The position numbers were made by a program, and so were the translations under genes. Of a DNA stretch of 45,339 nucleotides, positions 24,419 through 31,181 are shown one piece after another; the first letter of the stretch is position 1; every line of letters begins with the position of its first letter. A model generated the notes under the pieces. That model was not told the origin of the DNA. It did no database searches and was given only the letters and a program-made list of their open reading frames with translations. Source of the DNA: an uncultured Clostridium sp. (GTDB lineage Bacteria > Bacillota > Clostridia > TANB77 > CAG-508); contig CAMTJT010000015.1 in assembly GCA_947073285.1 (NCBI GenBank), positions 1 through 45,339 on the forward strand, given 5' to 3'.

Positions 24419-24534
24419 TTTATAAGAATAATCAATTAATAGAAAAAAAGTATAATTATTATGTTATAAGTTCATCTCTAGGCTTGAATGGATGGGTCTT
24501 AGCTAAAGAAATGACAATACAAGAAGAATTGTAG
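24418..24534 (+). CDS. 38-codon micro-ORF, copy 1, overlapping the stop of the gene before it
   Basis: The frame begins at ATT (24418-24420), sharing one base with the preceding TAA, and reads 38 codons to TAG 24532-24534, ending KYNYYVISSSLGLNGWVLAK then EMTIQEEL. The same length, overlap and sequence (YYIIVSASGLTGWVLAKKMTIQE) recur at 26621-26737, where the start is ATG. Here the initiator is ATT, either a near-cognate start or a lost ATG. The unit has no recognised family. Confidence 0.45.
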   Translation: MYKNNQLIEKKYNYYVISSSLGLNGWVLAKEMTIQEEL

Positions 24535-24584
24535 TATCAAACGAAGCATTATATTAGACAGGAAAATAAAAAAGGAGAAAGAAA

Positions 24585-25769
24585 ATGGGAATATGGGGAG
24601 CAAAATTATACCAAGATGATTTAGCATTAGATATAAAGGAAGAATATATTGGAAAATTAGAAAGAGGATTAGATAATCAAAAAGCATTAGAAGAAGTAAT
24701 AAAAGAAAACGAAGAAAGTTTAGAAGATGATGTAGAAAAAACTGTTTTTTGGCTAGCTTTAGCAGATACTATGTGGAAAGTAGGAAGACTAACACAAGAA
24801 GTAAAACAAAAGGCATTACAAATTATAAATAAAGAAGAAAATTTAAAAATATGGAAAGAACAAGGAAGTAAAAGAGAGTATGAAATAAGAAAAGAAGAAT
24901 TAAATAAACTACGAGAAAAGCTAAATAGTCCAATGCCAAAAGAAAAACAATTATGTAAAAAAGAGAAGAAATTAAGTAGTAATAGACAAAAAAGTAAGTG
25001 GAACATAGGAGATACCTATGCATACCAATTAAAAAGTGAAAAAGCAAAAGAATTAGGGCTTTATAAAAGATATTTAATTTTTAGAAAAATAGCAGATAGA
25101 AAGGAAAAAACAAGAGATATACCTGGTATTGTATATATCCAAATAACTAAAACAGAACAATTACCTCAAAATGTAGAAGAAATAAATAGACTAGAGTATA
25201 TCATAATGTCAAATATGGGAAATGTAAGACATGAATATAGAACAAAAATAAATGGAATGACTCAAAGATGCATGAAAGAGGAATTAATCTATTTAGGCAA
25301 TTATTTAGATATAGAAACACCAGATGACGAGTATGTAAAAGAACAAGAGATAGATATAGAATTATGGCTTTGGAAACAGATAAATTCGTATTTTATAGAA
25401 AGTAGCATAAAGTTAGGAACTAATAAAAAACCAGTCTATTATGAAGTTGATCCTAAAAATATTTCCGACTCTCATGTTAGGTTTTTAATGAGAGTGAGGC
25501 ACTATGAAAAAGTATTAAAAATAATACCACCAGAGGGAGCAATTGTAAAAGATGATCCATTACTCTATATAGCATTAATAGATTCAATGATGATAGGAGG
25601 ATTTGTTAAAAATCCAGTAGGAGGAGTAGGAGAAACAGTGAAACAAGAGGCATATAGAAGAATTGAAGAACTAAGAAACATAATTAACAAAAGAACAGAA
25701 AAAGAAGAACAATTACAAGTTTTAAATGAGTTGGAAGATAAAATTCGAAAATTTAATAATGGACTATAG
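24585..25769 (+). CDS. DUF4259-like N-terminal domain protein
   Basis: A 394-residue soluble protein. The first 30 residues (MGIWGAKLYQDDLALDIKEEY) match the start of DUF4259-type proteins (MGxWGxxxFxDDxAxD), a family common next to polymorphic toxins and of unknown biochemical role. A highly charged, Lys/Glu-rich linker at about residues 85-135 follows. Then comes a second domain (SKWNIGDTYAYQLKSEKAKE, GLYKRYLIFRKIADRKEKT), which resembles the beta-rich start of other immunity-associated domains, and a helical C-terminus. An AAAGGAG site precedes the ATG. By neighbourhood it is likely an immunity or toxin-accessory protein; function is otherwise unknown. Confidence 0.6.
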   Translation: MGIWGAKLYQDDLALDIKEEYIGKLERGLDNQKALEEVIKENEESLEDDVEKTVFWLALADTMWKVGRLTQEVKQKALQIINKEENLKIWKEQGSKREYEIRKEELNKLREKLNSPMPKEKQLCKKEKKLSSNRQKSKWNIGDTYAYQLKSEKAKELGLYKRYLIFRKIADRKEKTRDIPGIVYIQITKTEQLPQNVEEINRLEYIIMSNMGNVRHEYRTKINGMTQRCMKEELIYLGNYLDIETPDDEYVKEQEIDIELWLWKQINSYFIESSIKLGTNKKPVYYEVDPKNISDSHVRFLMRVRHYEKVLKIIPPEGAIVKDDPLLYIALIDSMMIGGFVKNPVGGVGETVKQEAYRRIEELRNIINKRTEKEEQLQVLNELEDKIRKFNNGL

Positions 25770-25809
25770 CAGAAGGAATTTATTTAAGAAAAAGTTTAAA
25801 CATTAGGTT

Positions 25810-25838
25810 AAAATAGGAATAATAATATTCCTATTTTT
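25810..25838 (+). terminator. Terminator after the DUF4259-like gene
   Basis: AAAATAGGAAT (25810-25820) pairs with ATTCCTATTTT (25827-25837), followed by further T. Confidence 0.85.
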
Positions 25839-26004
25839 CTTATACTACTATACAAGAAAATATAGAGAATCCTTTAAGAGGGCAAGGTGTGGACTTAAAG
25901 GAAAACGTAGGCAGAGGTAAGCATCATAAATATCTACCTTATGTGTTTATAAAGAAAGGAATAGTTATCTTATTAAGTAGAAAAATCTTAATATATTTTA
26001 TGCT
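25839..26004 (+). pseudogene. Remnant coding fragment before the orphan rhs cassette
   Basis: A frame without start reads ENIENPLRGQGVDLKEN then VGRGKHHKYLPYVF and soon stops. It looks like the end of an unrelated toxin tip. It gives no basis for a function. Confidence 0.35.
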
Positions 26005-26355
26005 AAAGTAGAAACTTTATATGAAGCATATTGGTATAAGAAAAATTTACAAGGAGATATTATAAGAATACTAGACAGTAACCTTAATGAAGTGGTAAAA
26101 TACACTTATGATAGTTGGGGAAAAGTTTTAAGTATAACAGATGAAAATGGAAATGAAATAACAGATTCATTTCATATAGGGATTGAAAATTCATTTAGAT
26201 GTAGAGGAGTAACCGCTTTTATAGCCAAAGTAGTAATACCAGTAGCAATAGGAATTGCAGTAGGAGTAGGTATTTATACAGATGATGGAACACATATATT
26301 TCCACATGAATGGCGTTGGGATAACGGTGTGCCAAAAAGAATGGGAGGAAAATAG
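26005..26355 (+). pseudogene. Orphan rhs C-terminal cassette
   Basis: The first 204 bp repeat the Rhs core at 22540-22743 (YEAYWYKKNLQGDII, YTYDSWGKVLSITDENGNE). After FRCRG the sequence switches to an unrelated tip: one hydrophobic helix (AFIAKVVIPVAIGIAVGVGIY), then TDDGTHIFPHEWRWDNGVPKRMGGK. It has no start codon with a ribosome binding site (GTG at 26092 is the first candidate) and lacks the RYYNP half of the core. This is the classic layout of a displaced rhs tip, kept downstream of the active gene and able to replace its C-terminus by recombination through the shared core. Confidence 0.8.
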
Positions 26356-26357
26356 AT

Positions 26358-26621
26358 ATGGCGAGTATTCATGATAATGAAATCATAAATTATGAAGTTG
26401 ATTTTAAAGAAAATAGAATTAAAATTAATACTAAAAATACCCAAAACAATGTTGTAACTATATTATTTGAGGGAGTTTTTATACATCTTTTTGAATTAGA
26501 AATGCCAGAAAGTATAATTCTTGATGTTGAAGAAAGTACATATGAAAAATTTGTTGAAGAAAACAAAAAAATATTAGAAGAAAAAAATGCTATGGATGGC
26601 CAATATATTATACTAATATAA
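26358..26621 (+). CDS. Small acidic protein, probable immunity to the orphan rhs tip
   Basis: An 87-residue beta-rich protein (NYEVDFKENRIKINTK, VVTILFEGVFIHLFE) starting 2 bases after the orphan cassette stop, with GGGAGG in the cassette's end as ribosome binding site. The toxin-tip/small-acidic-partner pairing is standard in rhs loci. The family was not recognised. The next micro-ORF overlaps its stop (TAATG). Confidence 0.6.
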   Translation: MASIHDNEIINYEVDFKENRIKINTKNTQNNVVTILFEGVFIHLFELEMPESIILDVEESTYEKFVEENKKILEEKNAMDGQYIILI

Positions 26622-26737
26622 TGGAGTTAGAGAAAAAAATAAAGGAACAAAAATACAGTTATTATATTATAGTTTCAGCATCAGGACTAACGGGGTGGGT
26701 TTTAGCTAAAAAAATGACAATACAAGAAAGAGACTAA
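26621..26737 (+). CDS. 38-codon micro-ORF, copy 2
   Basis: ATG overlaps the preceding TAA by one base (TAATG), which allows translation to re-start. The 38-residue product begins MELEKKIKEQKYSYYIIV and continues SASGLTGWVLAKKMTIQERD. It is homologous to the frame at 24418-24534. A strong terminator starts 8 bases after it, so it is the last gene of the transcript. Confidence 0.6.
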   Translation: MELEKKIKEQKYSYYIIVSASGLTGWVLAKKMTIQERD

Positions 26738-26744
26738 TAATAGC

Positions 26745-26786
26745 AAAAAAGAAATAAGTAATTTTAATGTTACTTATTTCTTTTTT
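26745..26786 (+). terminator. Strong terminator ending the toxin/immunity transcript
   Basis: A perfect 17-bp stem (26745-26761 with 26770-26786) with an 8-base loop and a T-run. Confidence 0.95.
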
Positions 26787-27294
26787 TGTTGCTTTTTATG
26801 AAAATAAATAGAGCTTCTTTCGATAAACTTTCGAGGGGACAGTAAGTGTTTTAAACATATTTCAATAGCAGCTTTTAAATATTCGCATCCATTGGAGGAT
26901 AAGTGTATTTTAAAGTCAGAAAAGTAAGAATACAGTTCGTCAGTACTTACTATATTACAATTATGTTCTTGATACATTTGAAATAATAAAGTAAGAATAT
27001 TTTCAACTATATAAAAGACAAAAGAAAGAACAAGAAGCAAGATGAAGGATACCAACAAGTAAAAAAAGAACATAAACAGGTAAGTAAAGAGTTATTAGAG
27101 GGAAGAACTATAAATAATCAAGCTTTTAGGAAATGGAATTCTTCTAGATATCAGTATAATAAAAAAACGAATGCTTATCATTTAAAGAGAGGAATTGTAA
27201 CTGGAATAGATGTACCCAAAAAGATAAAATGCTAAATTTTCAGTATGTGAATAAATTATATATAAATGAATATTATCAATAGAGGTGTATTAGT
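26787..27294. other. 0.5-kb stretch with only remnants
   Basis: No intact gene. On the plus strand an 81-codon frame without start (about 26990-27235) reads DEGYQQVKKEHKQVSKELL, then GRTINNQAFRKWNSS, and ends VTGIDVPKKIKC; it looks like the 3' end of a lost gene, perhaps another toxin tip. The minus strand has a 99-codon frame (26774-27073) that I do not accept as a gene. Confidence 0.5.
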
Positions 27295-27405
27295 GTGGAA
27301 AAAATAGTATGTAAAAATGTATTCATTTTGAGTAGTGAAAAAGAAAAGAAAGAAGTATTTAATAAGATTTGGCAAGATATAGTTAACTTAATATTAAATA
27401 AATGA
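27295..27405 (+). CDS. Small 36-residue ORF upstream of recombinase 2
   Basis: GTG at 27295 follows AGAGGTG by 7 bases; TGA is at 27403-27405. The product reads MEKIVCKNVFILSSEKEKK then EVFNKIWQDIVNLILNK. It stands before the recombinase gene of element 2 as the 47-codon ORF stands before that of element 1, and both end in a short amphipathic Ile/Leu helix. It is a candidate directionality factor or regulator of excision. A terminator separates it from the recombinase. Confidence 0.6.
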   Translation: MEKIVCKNVFILSSEKEKKEVFNKIWQDIVNLILNK

Positions 27406-27426
27406 AATTTAGTCAAAACTATTTAC

Positions 27427-27477
27427 AGAACCAATTTTTTGAGTTAGAACAACAATATAAAATATTGGTTCTTTTTA
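27427..27477 (+). terminator. Hairpin terminator between the small ORF and recombinase 2
   Basis: AGAACCAAT (27427-27435) pairs with ATTGGTTCT (27464-27472) around a 28-base loop, then TTTT. It would make recombinase expression depend on read-through or a separate start. Confidence 0.6.
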
Positions 27478-27507
27478 TGTTTTCCTTATAAGGAGGAAAT
27501 AGATAAA

Positions 27508-29145
27508 ATGAACGAAACAAATAATAAAACAATCCCATATGAATTATTATCACATGAAGAAACAGAAAAAATTAAAGATTTTGTAGAAACGAAAAAAGTA
27601 AGAGTAGCAATTTATTGCAGGTTATCTGAAGAAGATAGAGACAAAGAAAATAGAGAAGATGATAGTACAAGTATTCAAAATCAAAAATTAATGTTGACAG
27701 AATATGCAATAAGGCAAGGATGGCAAATATATGGAGTTTATAGTGATGATGACTACACAGGAGCGGATAGAAATAGACCAGACTTTAATAAAGTTTTAAA
27801 GTTAGCAGAAAAAAAAGAAATTGATATTATTTTGTGCAAAAGTCAAAGCAGATTTACAAGAGAACTTGAGTTAGTAGAAAGGTATATAAATGGGTTATTT
27901 ATCGAGTGGGGAATTAGATTCATTGGATTAGTAGATAATGCTGATACAGACATAAAAGGAAATAAAAAATCAAGACAAATAAATGGATTAGTAAATGAAT
28001 GGTATTTGGAAGATTTATCAGACAATATAAAATTAGTATTGAAAGCTAAAAGGGCAAAAGGAGAATATACAGGAGGATTAGCGTTATATGGATATAAAAA
28101 AGATCCAGAAAGGAAAGGACATTTAATTATTGATCCAGTAGCGGCAGAGGTTGTAAGAGAAATATTTTCTTTATATGCTAAAGGAATGGGAAAAACAGCA
28201 ATAGCACGAGAATTAAATAACAGAGGAATACCAAATCCAACGCAATATAAATTACAAAACGGAATTGCATACAAAATTCCAAACAGATTAGGTACATTAT
28301 GGAAATATTCAGCAATAGCAAGTGTATTATCCAATGAAATGTATATTGGTAATATGGTACAAGGGAGATATGGTAGTATATCATATAAGAGTAAAAAGAA
28401 TAAACCTAAGCCAAAGGAAGAATGGGTTATAGTTAAAGGAACACATGAAGCAATTATCGATATGGATTTATGGGAAAGCGTACAAAAGAAAATTAATGCA
28501 AATTTTAAACCATATGTCACTGGAAAAATTGGAGTATTTGCCAAGAAATGTAAATGTAAATACTGTGGTTACATATTAAAAACTAGTAAATCACATGAAG
28601 ATAGATATTTAAGATGTCCAACTAGACAGGTTGATAAAAGTGAATGTGTAGGAAGTTTTATAGCAGAAAAAGTATTACAACGAGTAGTTTTAAAAGAACT
28701 GAATGATTTGATAAAAAAATATTTAGATGCAGATCAATTAGAAGAAAAGGTTATTTTAAATGATGTCAAAAATAACAAATCACAAGTACAGAAAGAAATG
28801 TTACAATATGAAAATAATATAAATAAGTATAATAAAGCGTTAAAAGAAATATTTATTCAAAAAGTAAATGGGAGCATAAATCAAGAAGAATTTATATTTT
28901 TAAGTGAAGACTTAAGAAAGGATAAACAGAACGTTGAGATACTATTAGCAGAAAAACAGAAGAAATTTTTAGAACTTAACAATGAGCAGGCAATGATACA
29001 AACAAGAAAAGAAATATTAAAAAAATATACTAATGTAACAGAATTAACAAGAGAAATGACTGAGAATTTAATTGATTATATTACAGTTAGTAGAAAAGAT
29101 CCAATAAGCAAAAAGAAAGAAATTGAAATACATTGGAAAATATAA
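27508..29145 (+). CDS. Large serine recombinase of element 2
   Basis: A 545-residue recombinase. After a 30-residue N-terminal extension the resolvase domain begins VRVAIYCRLSEEDRD with the nucleophile Ser40. Then QNQKLMLTEYAIRQGW, YSDDDYTGADRNRPDFN and CKSQSRFTRE (catalytic Arg) follow. Next are the recombinase domain (GGLALYGYKKDPERKGHL, GIPNPTQYKL, NEMYIGNMVQGR), a zinc ribbon (CKCKYCGYILK, LRCPTR, C), and a C-terminal coiled coil. This is the class that includes SpoIVCA-like and TndX-like enzymes. AAGGAGG lies 11 bases before the ATG. TAA at 29143-29145 ends one base before the attR arm, so the gene and its target site are packed together. It should excise element 2 and restore cotJC. Confidence 0.95.
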   Translation: MNETNNKTIPYELLSHEETEKIKDFVETKKVRVAIYCRLSEEDRDKENREDDSTSIQNQKLMLTEYAIRQGWQIYGVYSDDDYTGADRNRPDFNKVLKLAEKKEIDIILCKSQSRFTRELELVERYINGLFIEWGIRFIGLVDNADTDIKGNKKSRQINGLVNEWYLEDLSDNIKLVLKAKRAKGEYTGGLALYGYKKDPERKGHLIIDPVAAEVVREIFSLYAKGMGKTAIARELNNRGIPNPTQYKLQNGIAYKIPNRLGTLWKYSAIASVLSNEMYIGNMVQGRYGSISYKSKKNKPKPKEEWVIVKGTHEAIIDMDLWESVQKKINANFKPYVTGKIGVFAKKCKCKYCGYILKTSKSHEDRYLRCPTRQVDKSECVGSFIAEKVLQRVVLKELNDLIKKYLDADQLEEKVILNDVKNNKSQVQKEMLQYENNINKYNKALKEIFIQKVNGSINQEEFIFLSEDLRKDKQNVEILLAEKQKKFLELNNEQAMIQTRKEILKKYTNVTELTREMTENLIDYITVSRKDPISKKKEIEIHWKI

Positions 29146-29146
29146 T

Positions 29147-29172
29147 TGTTGTACTTTCAAAGTGGCAGCAGA
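29147..29172. other. attR of element 2
   Basis: Element-side arm TGTTGTACTTTCAAAGT (29147-29163) running into the core TGGCAGCAGA (29163-29172), then cotJC sequence. The matching inverted arm is at 17370-17386. Confidence 0.88.
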
Positions 29173-29398
29173 ACAAAAAGCACGTGCTACCTATGAAAAA
29201 CTAATAGATTTATGTAGTGATGATCCAGATGTTGTAGACCCACTTCGTTTCTTAAGAGAAAGAGAAATTGTCCATTTCCAAAGATTTGGAGAAGCACTTC
29301 GTAATGTACAAGATAGACTAGCAGAAAAAAGATTTTTTATGAATGATAATAATTGTATGAATAATATGCCAAACAACGATTGTGGTTGTAGAAGATAA
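29171..29398 (+). pseudogene. cotJC: cotJC piece 3 of 3
   Basis: Residues 136-210 of CotJC, from EQKARATYEKLIDL to a short cysteine tail (NNCMNNMPNNDCGCRR). It contains the predicted metal ligands Glu136 (first residue, AAE-QKAR) and His170 (REREIVHF), and the conserved DPLRFLREREIVH segment. It has no start codon of its own; an open frame extends back to 29123 only because the element end is open too. The cysteine-containing tail echoes the Cys-rich extensions of CotJA and CotJB. After joining all three pieces the protein has 210 residues, against about 189 for Bacillus CotJC. A terminator follows. Confidence 0.95.
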
Positions 29399-29413
29399 TT
29401 TTGTAATTATATA

Positions 29414-29470
29414 TAGTAGTAATAAAGATAAAACAGTATGTGTAAAATTTGCACATACTGTTTCTACTAT
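29414..29470. terminator. Bidirectional terminator after cotJC
   Basis: An inner 12-bp stem AAACAGTATGTG (29431-29442) with CACATACTGTTT (29452-29463) and outer ATAGTAG (29414-29420) with CTACTAT (29464-29470). It lies between convergent cotJC and the hydrolase gene. Confidence 0.9.
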
Positions 29471-29490
29471 ACTTAAATAACTTTTTATAT

Positions 29491-30315
29491 TTAAAAAGTT
29501 TTAGACCCACTATTTAAAAACTGTATTAAAGTTTTATTTACAGTATCTTTTACTTCATAAAAAGCTCCATGACCTGCTTTTTCAAAAGGATACAATCTAG
29601 AATTACTAATATTTTTATTTACTATTTCCGCCATTTCAAATGGGCATATCTTATCTTCTTTCCCATGAAAAATACCTGTAGGTACATGAATATATTTTAA
29701 ATCATGAAATACATTTTCATCTCTTAAAGCAATTAGAGAATTTATTTCGCCTAATCCAGAAGCACTATTGTTCAGATTTTGAAACCAATCTTTAAAAGAT
29801 TTTGATTGATTATTATAAAAAAAGATACTTCCAAAATATTCATTTAACATTGGTCTATCAGTAAGCCCAAGCTTAATTAAATTATTAGTACTTTCCAGTG
29901 ATTGCCCATATGGATTAGAGTAAGATTGGAGATAAGAAGGAACAGCAGCATCTAATAAACATAATTTTTTAACTCCATATCCTTCATACATTTTCATATA
30001 TCTTGTAACAATAGCTCCACCCATTGAAAAACCTAATAAATCAAAATTCCATAAACCTAAGGTATATATAACATAATATAAATCTGTTGCAAACTGATTA
30101 TAATTATATCCTATATAGGTTACATCTGAATTTCCAAATCCCCTTAAATCTATAGTAATGACTCTGTAATTTGCGTTTAATAAAGCTGGAAGTTGATATT
30201 CAAACATTTTATGAGACAAAGGCCAACCATGAACTAATACAATTGTTTTTTCTCCATTAGGATTTAAGTCATATACTGCTATTTTTGCGTTATCATCTGA
30301 ATTAATAAAAAACAT
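29491..30315 (-). CDS. Alpha/beta hydrolase, non-haem haloperoxidase/esterase-like
   Basis: A 274-residue soluble hydrolase. VHGWPLSHKMF (residues 28-38) forms the oxyanion loop and DLRGFGNSD (56-64) follows. GFSMGG carries the nucleophile Ser97, the acid is likely the Asp in GKEDKICPFE (about residue 221), and the histidine is in KAGHGAFYE near residue 250. HGWP and GFSMGG are typical of the chloroperoxidase/arylesterase branch. Physiological substrate unknown. AGGAGGAAC lies 6 bases before the ATG at 30315. It is not closely related to the lipase-like hydrolase at 3160. Confidence 0.85.
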   Translation of the reverse strand: MFFINSDDNAKIAVYDLNPNGEKTIVLVHGWPLSHKMFEYQLPALLNANYRVITIDLRGFGNSDVTYIGYNYNQFATDLYYVIYTLGLWNFDLLGFSMGGAIVTRYMKMYEGYGVKKLCLLDAAVPSYLQSYSNPYGQSLESTNNLIKLGLTDRPMLNEYFGSIFFYNNQSKSFKDWFQNLNNSASGLGEINSLIALRDENVFHDLKYIHVPTGIFHGKEDKICPFEMAEIVNKNISNSRLYPFEKAGHGAFYEVKDTVNKTLIQFLNSGSKTF

Positions 30316-30461
30316 AAAAAAGTTCCTCCTATAATTTTTCTTTATTATAAAGTATTCAAAAATTCTATATCTGTTATTAATTTTAAGTATGTAGCGAAGT
30401 TTTTACATGATTACCTTTATTATCTAGTAACTATATCTCTAAACCAATTTTCAAAAAACAC

Positions 30462-30490
30462 TTGTAATTTTACAAAGATTCATGTATAAT
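30462..30490 (+). promoter_or_regulatory. Promoter of the DUF4190-like gene
   Basis: TTGTAA at 30462-30467, 17 bases, TATAAT at 30485-30490 with TG directly before the -10. Confidence 0.75.
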
Positions 30491-30541
30491 TCCATTATCA
30501 AGTTCATAAATTGAAATAAAGAAAATGATGGAGGAATGAAG

Positions 30542-30883
30542 ATGGAAGAAGATAACAATCCAATTAAAGAAATGGGAACTAAAACAATGGAACCAAATGT
30601 AGGTCAAAGCAGTAGTGGTCAAACTAGTCAAGCAAACAGCGTTGCAAAAAAAGTAAATGGTTCAGCTTTAGCAAGCTTTATATTTTCATTAGTAGGGCTT
30701 GTTATTGCAGGGTTACCATGTGGTATCGTTGCTATTATTACAGGTATTTTAGGTCTTGTTAAATTCAACAAAGAAACAGAAAAATTCAAATGGATGGCAA
30801 TTGTAGGTATCATTGTTGGTGTAGCTGATGTTGTTTTAGTAACTTTAAATATCATACTTCAAGTAATGCAACTTGCTATATAA
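30542..30883 (+). CDS. DUF4190-like two-helix membrane protein
   Basis: A 113-residue protein with a polar N-terminal tail rich in Asn, Gln and Ser (about residues 1-35) and two membrane segments: ALASFIFSLVGLVIAGLPCGIVAIITGILGL-type at about 45-75 and MAIVGIIVGVADVVLVTLNIIL-type at about 85-110. The hairpin with SLVGL ... GILGLV is the DUF4190 pattern. Two ATGs stand 6 bases apart; GGAGG at 30530-30534 is only one base from the first, so the second (30542) is preferred. Function unknown; relatives are small envelope proteins often next to stress genes. Confidence 0.75.
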   Translation: MEEDNNPIKEMGTKTMEPNVGQSSSGQTSQANSVAKKVNGSALASFIFSLVGLVIAGLPCGIVAIITGILGLVKFNKETEKFKWMAIVGIIVGVADVVLVTLNIILQVMQLAI

Positions 30884-30901
30884 TTAAATTGTGTAAAAAA
30901 C

Positions 30902-30935
30902 AAAGTTGTTCTATAAAAAAGAGCAACTTTTTTTT
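30902..30935 (+). terminator. Intrinsic terminator
   Basis: AAAGTTGTTCT (30902-30912) pairs with AGAGCAACTTT (30920-30930), then eight T. Confidence 0.9.
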
Positions 30936-31054
30936 ATGGAAAATTAAGAAGAGTCTTTTCACATATTGTCTAAGAATCCTTGTATTCAAATTTATAAAAA
31001 TGAGAAAAGAGAACTGTTCCTATTTTCCATTTCACATAAAATTCACATAAGTTT

Positions 31055-31081
31055 TTAGCAATAGATATTGACAATTGCTAA
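31055..31081 (+). promoter_or_regulatory. CIRCE-like operator 1, over the -35
   Basis: TTAGCAATA-N9-AATTGCTAA, 8 of 9 arm bases inverted, with the exact 9-base spacing of CIRCE. It overlaps TTGACA at 31068-31073. It is a degenerate form of the HrcA operator consensus TTAGCACTC-N9-GAGTGCTAA. Confidence 0.7.
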
Positions 31082-31096
31082 AATTGGGGATAATAT
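31068..31096 (+). promoter_or_regulatory. Sigma-A promoter of the hrcA operon
   Basis: TTGACA at 31068-31073, 17 bases, TAATAT at 31091-31096 (GATAAT at 31089-31094 also possible), flanked on both sides by CIRCE-type repeats. Confidence 0.8.
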
Positions 31097-31105
31097 ATAT
31101 AAAGT

Positions 31106-31132
31106 TTAGCAATTGAAAACAAAGAGTGCTAA
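31106..31132 (+). promoter_or_regulatory. CIRCE operator 2, just after the transcription start
   Basis: TTAGCAATT-GAAAACAAA-GAGTGCTAA. The right arm is perfect consensus and the left arm matches 7 of 9. The position downstream of the -10 is the usual one for HrcA repression. Confidence 0.9.
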
Positions 31133-31181
31133 AATAGAATAGAATAAGTACTAAAAAGAACCAAAAGAAAGGTGAAAAAAT

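Larger units (their letters stand above)
17363..29172. mobile_element. Element 2: second cotJC-intervening integrative element (about 11.8 kb)
   Basis: The 11,810 bp between the two TGGCAGCAGA cores interrupt cotJC at codon 136, a predicted metal-ligand glutamate. Contents in order: a secreted Rhs/YD-repeat polymorphic toxin (with a +1 shift), a DUF2019-like immunity gene, further small immunity-like genes, a DUF4259-like gene, an orphan rhs C-terminal cassette with its own small partner gene, remnants, a small ORF and a large serine recombinase ending 1 bp before the attR arm. The recombinase is at the right end and on the opposite strand from that of element 1. No phage or conjugation genes were seen. 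Element 2 is therefore a toxin island mobilised as a spore-gene intervening sequence. Confidence 0.88.

Noticed and set aside
26774..27073. 99-codon minus-strand ORF with a hydrophobic start and a tail faintly like a Spo0A C-terminal helix
   Set aside because: No ribosome binding site, its 3' end lies in a terminator stem, and the similarity is too weak to support a gene.
27843..28544. 233-codon ORF antisense to recombinase 2
   Set aside because: It is a frame shadow of a well-supported serine recombinase and has no initiation signals.
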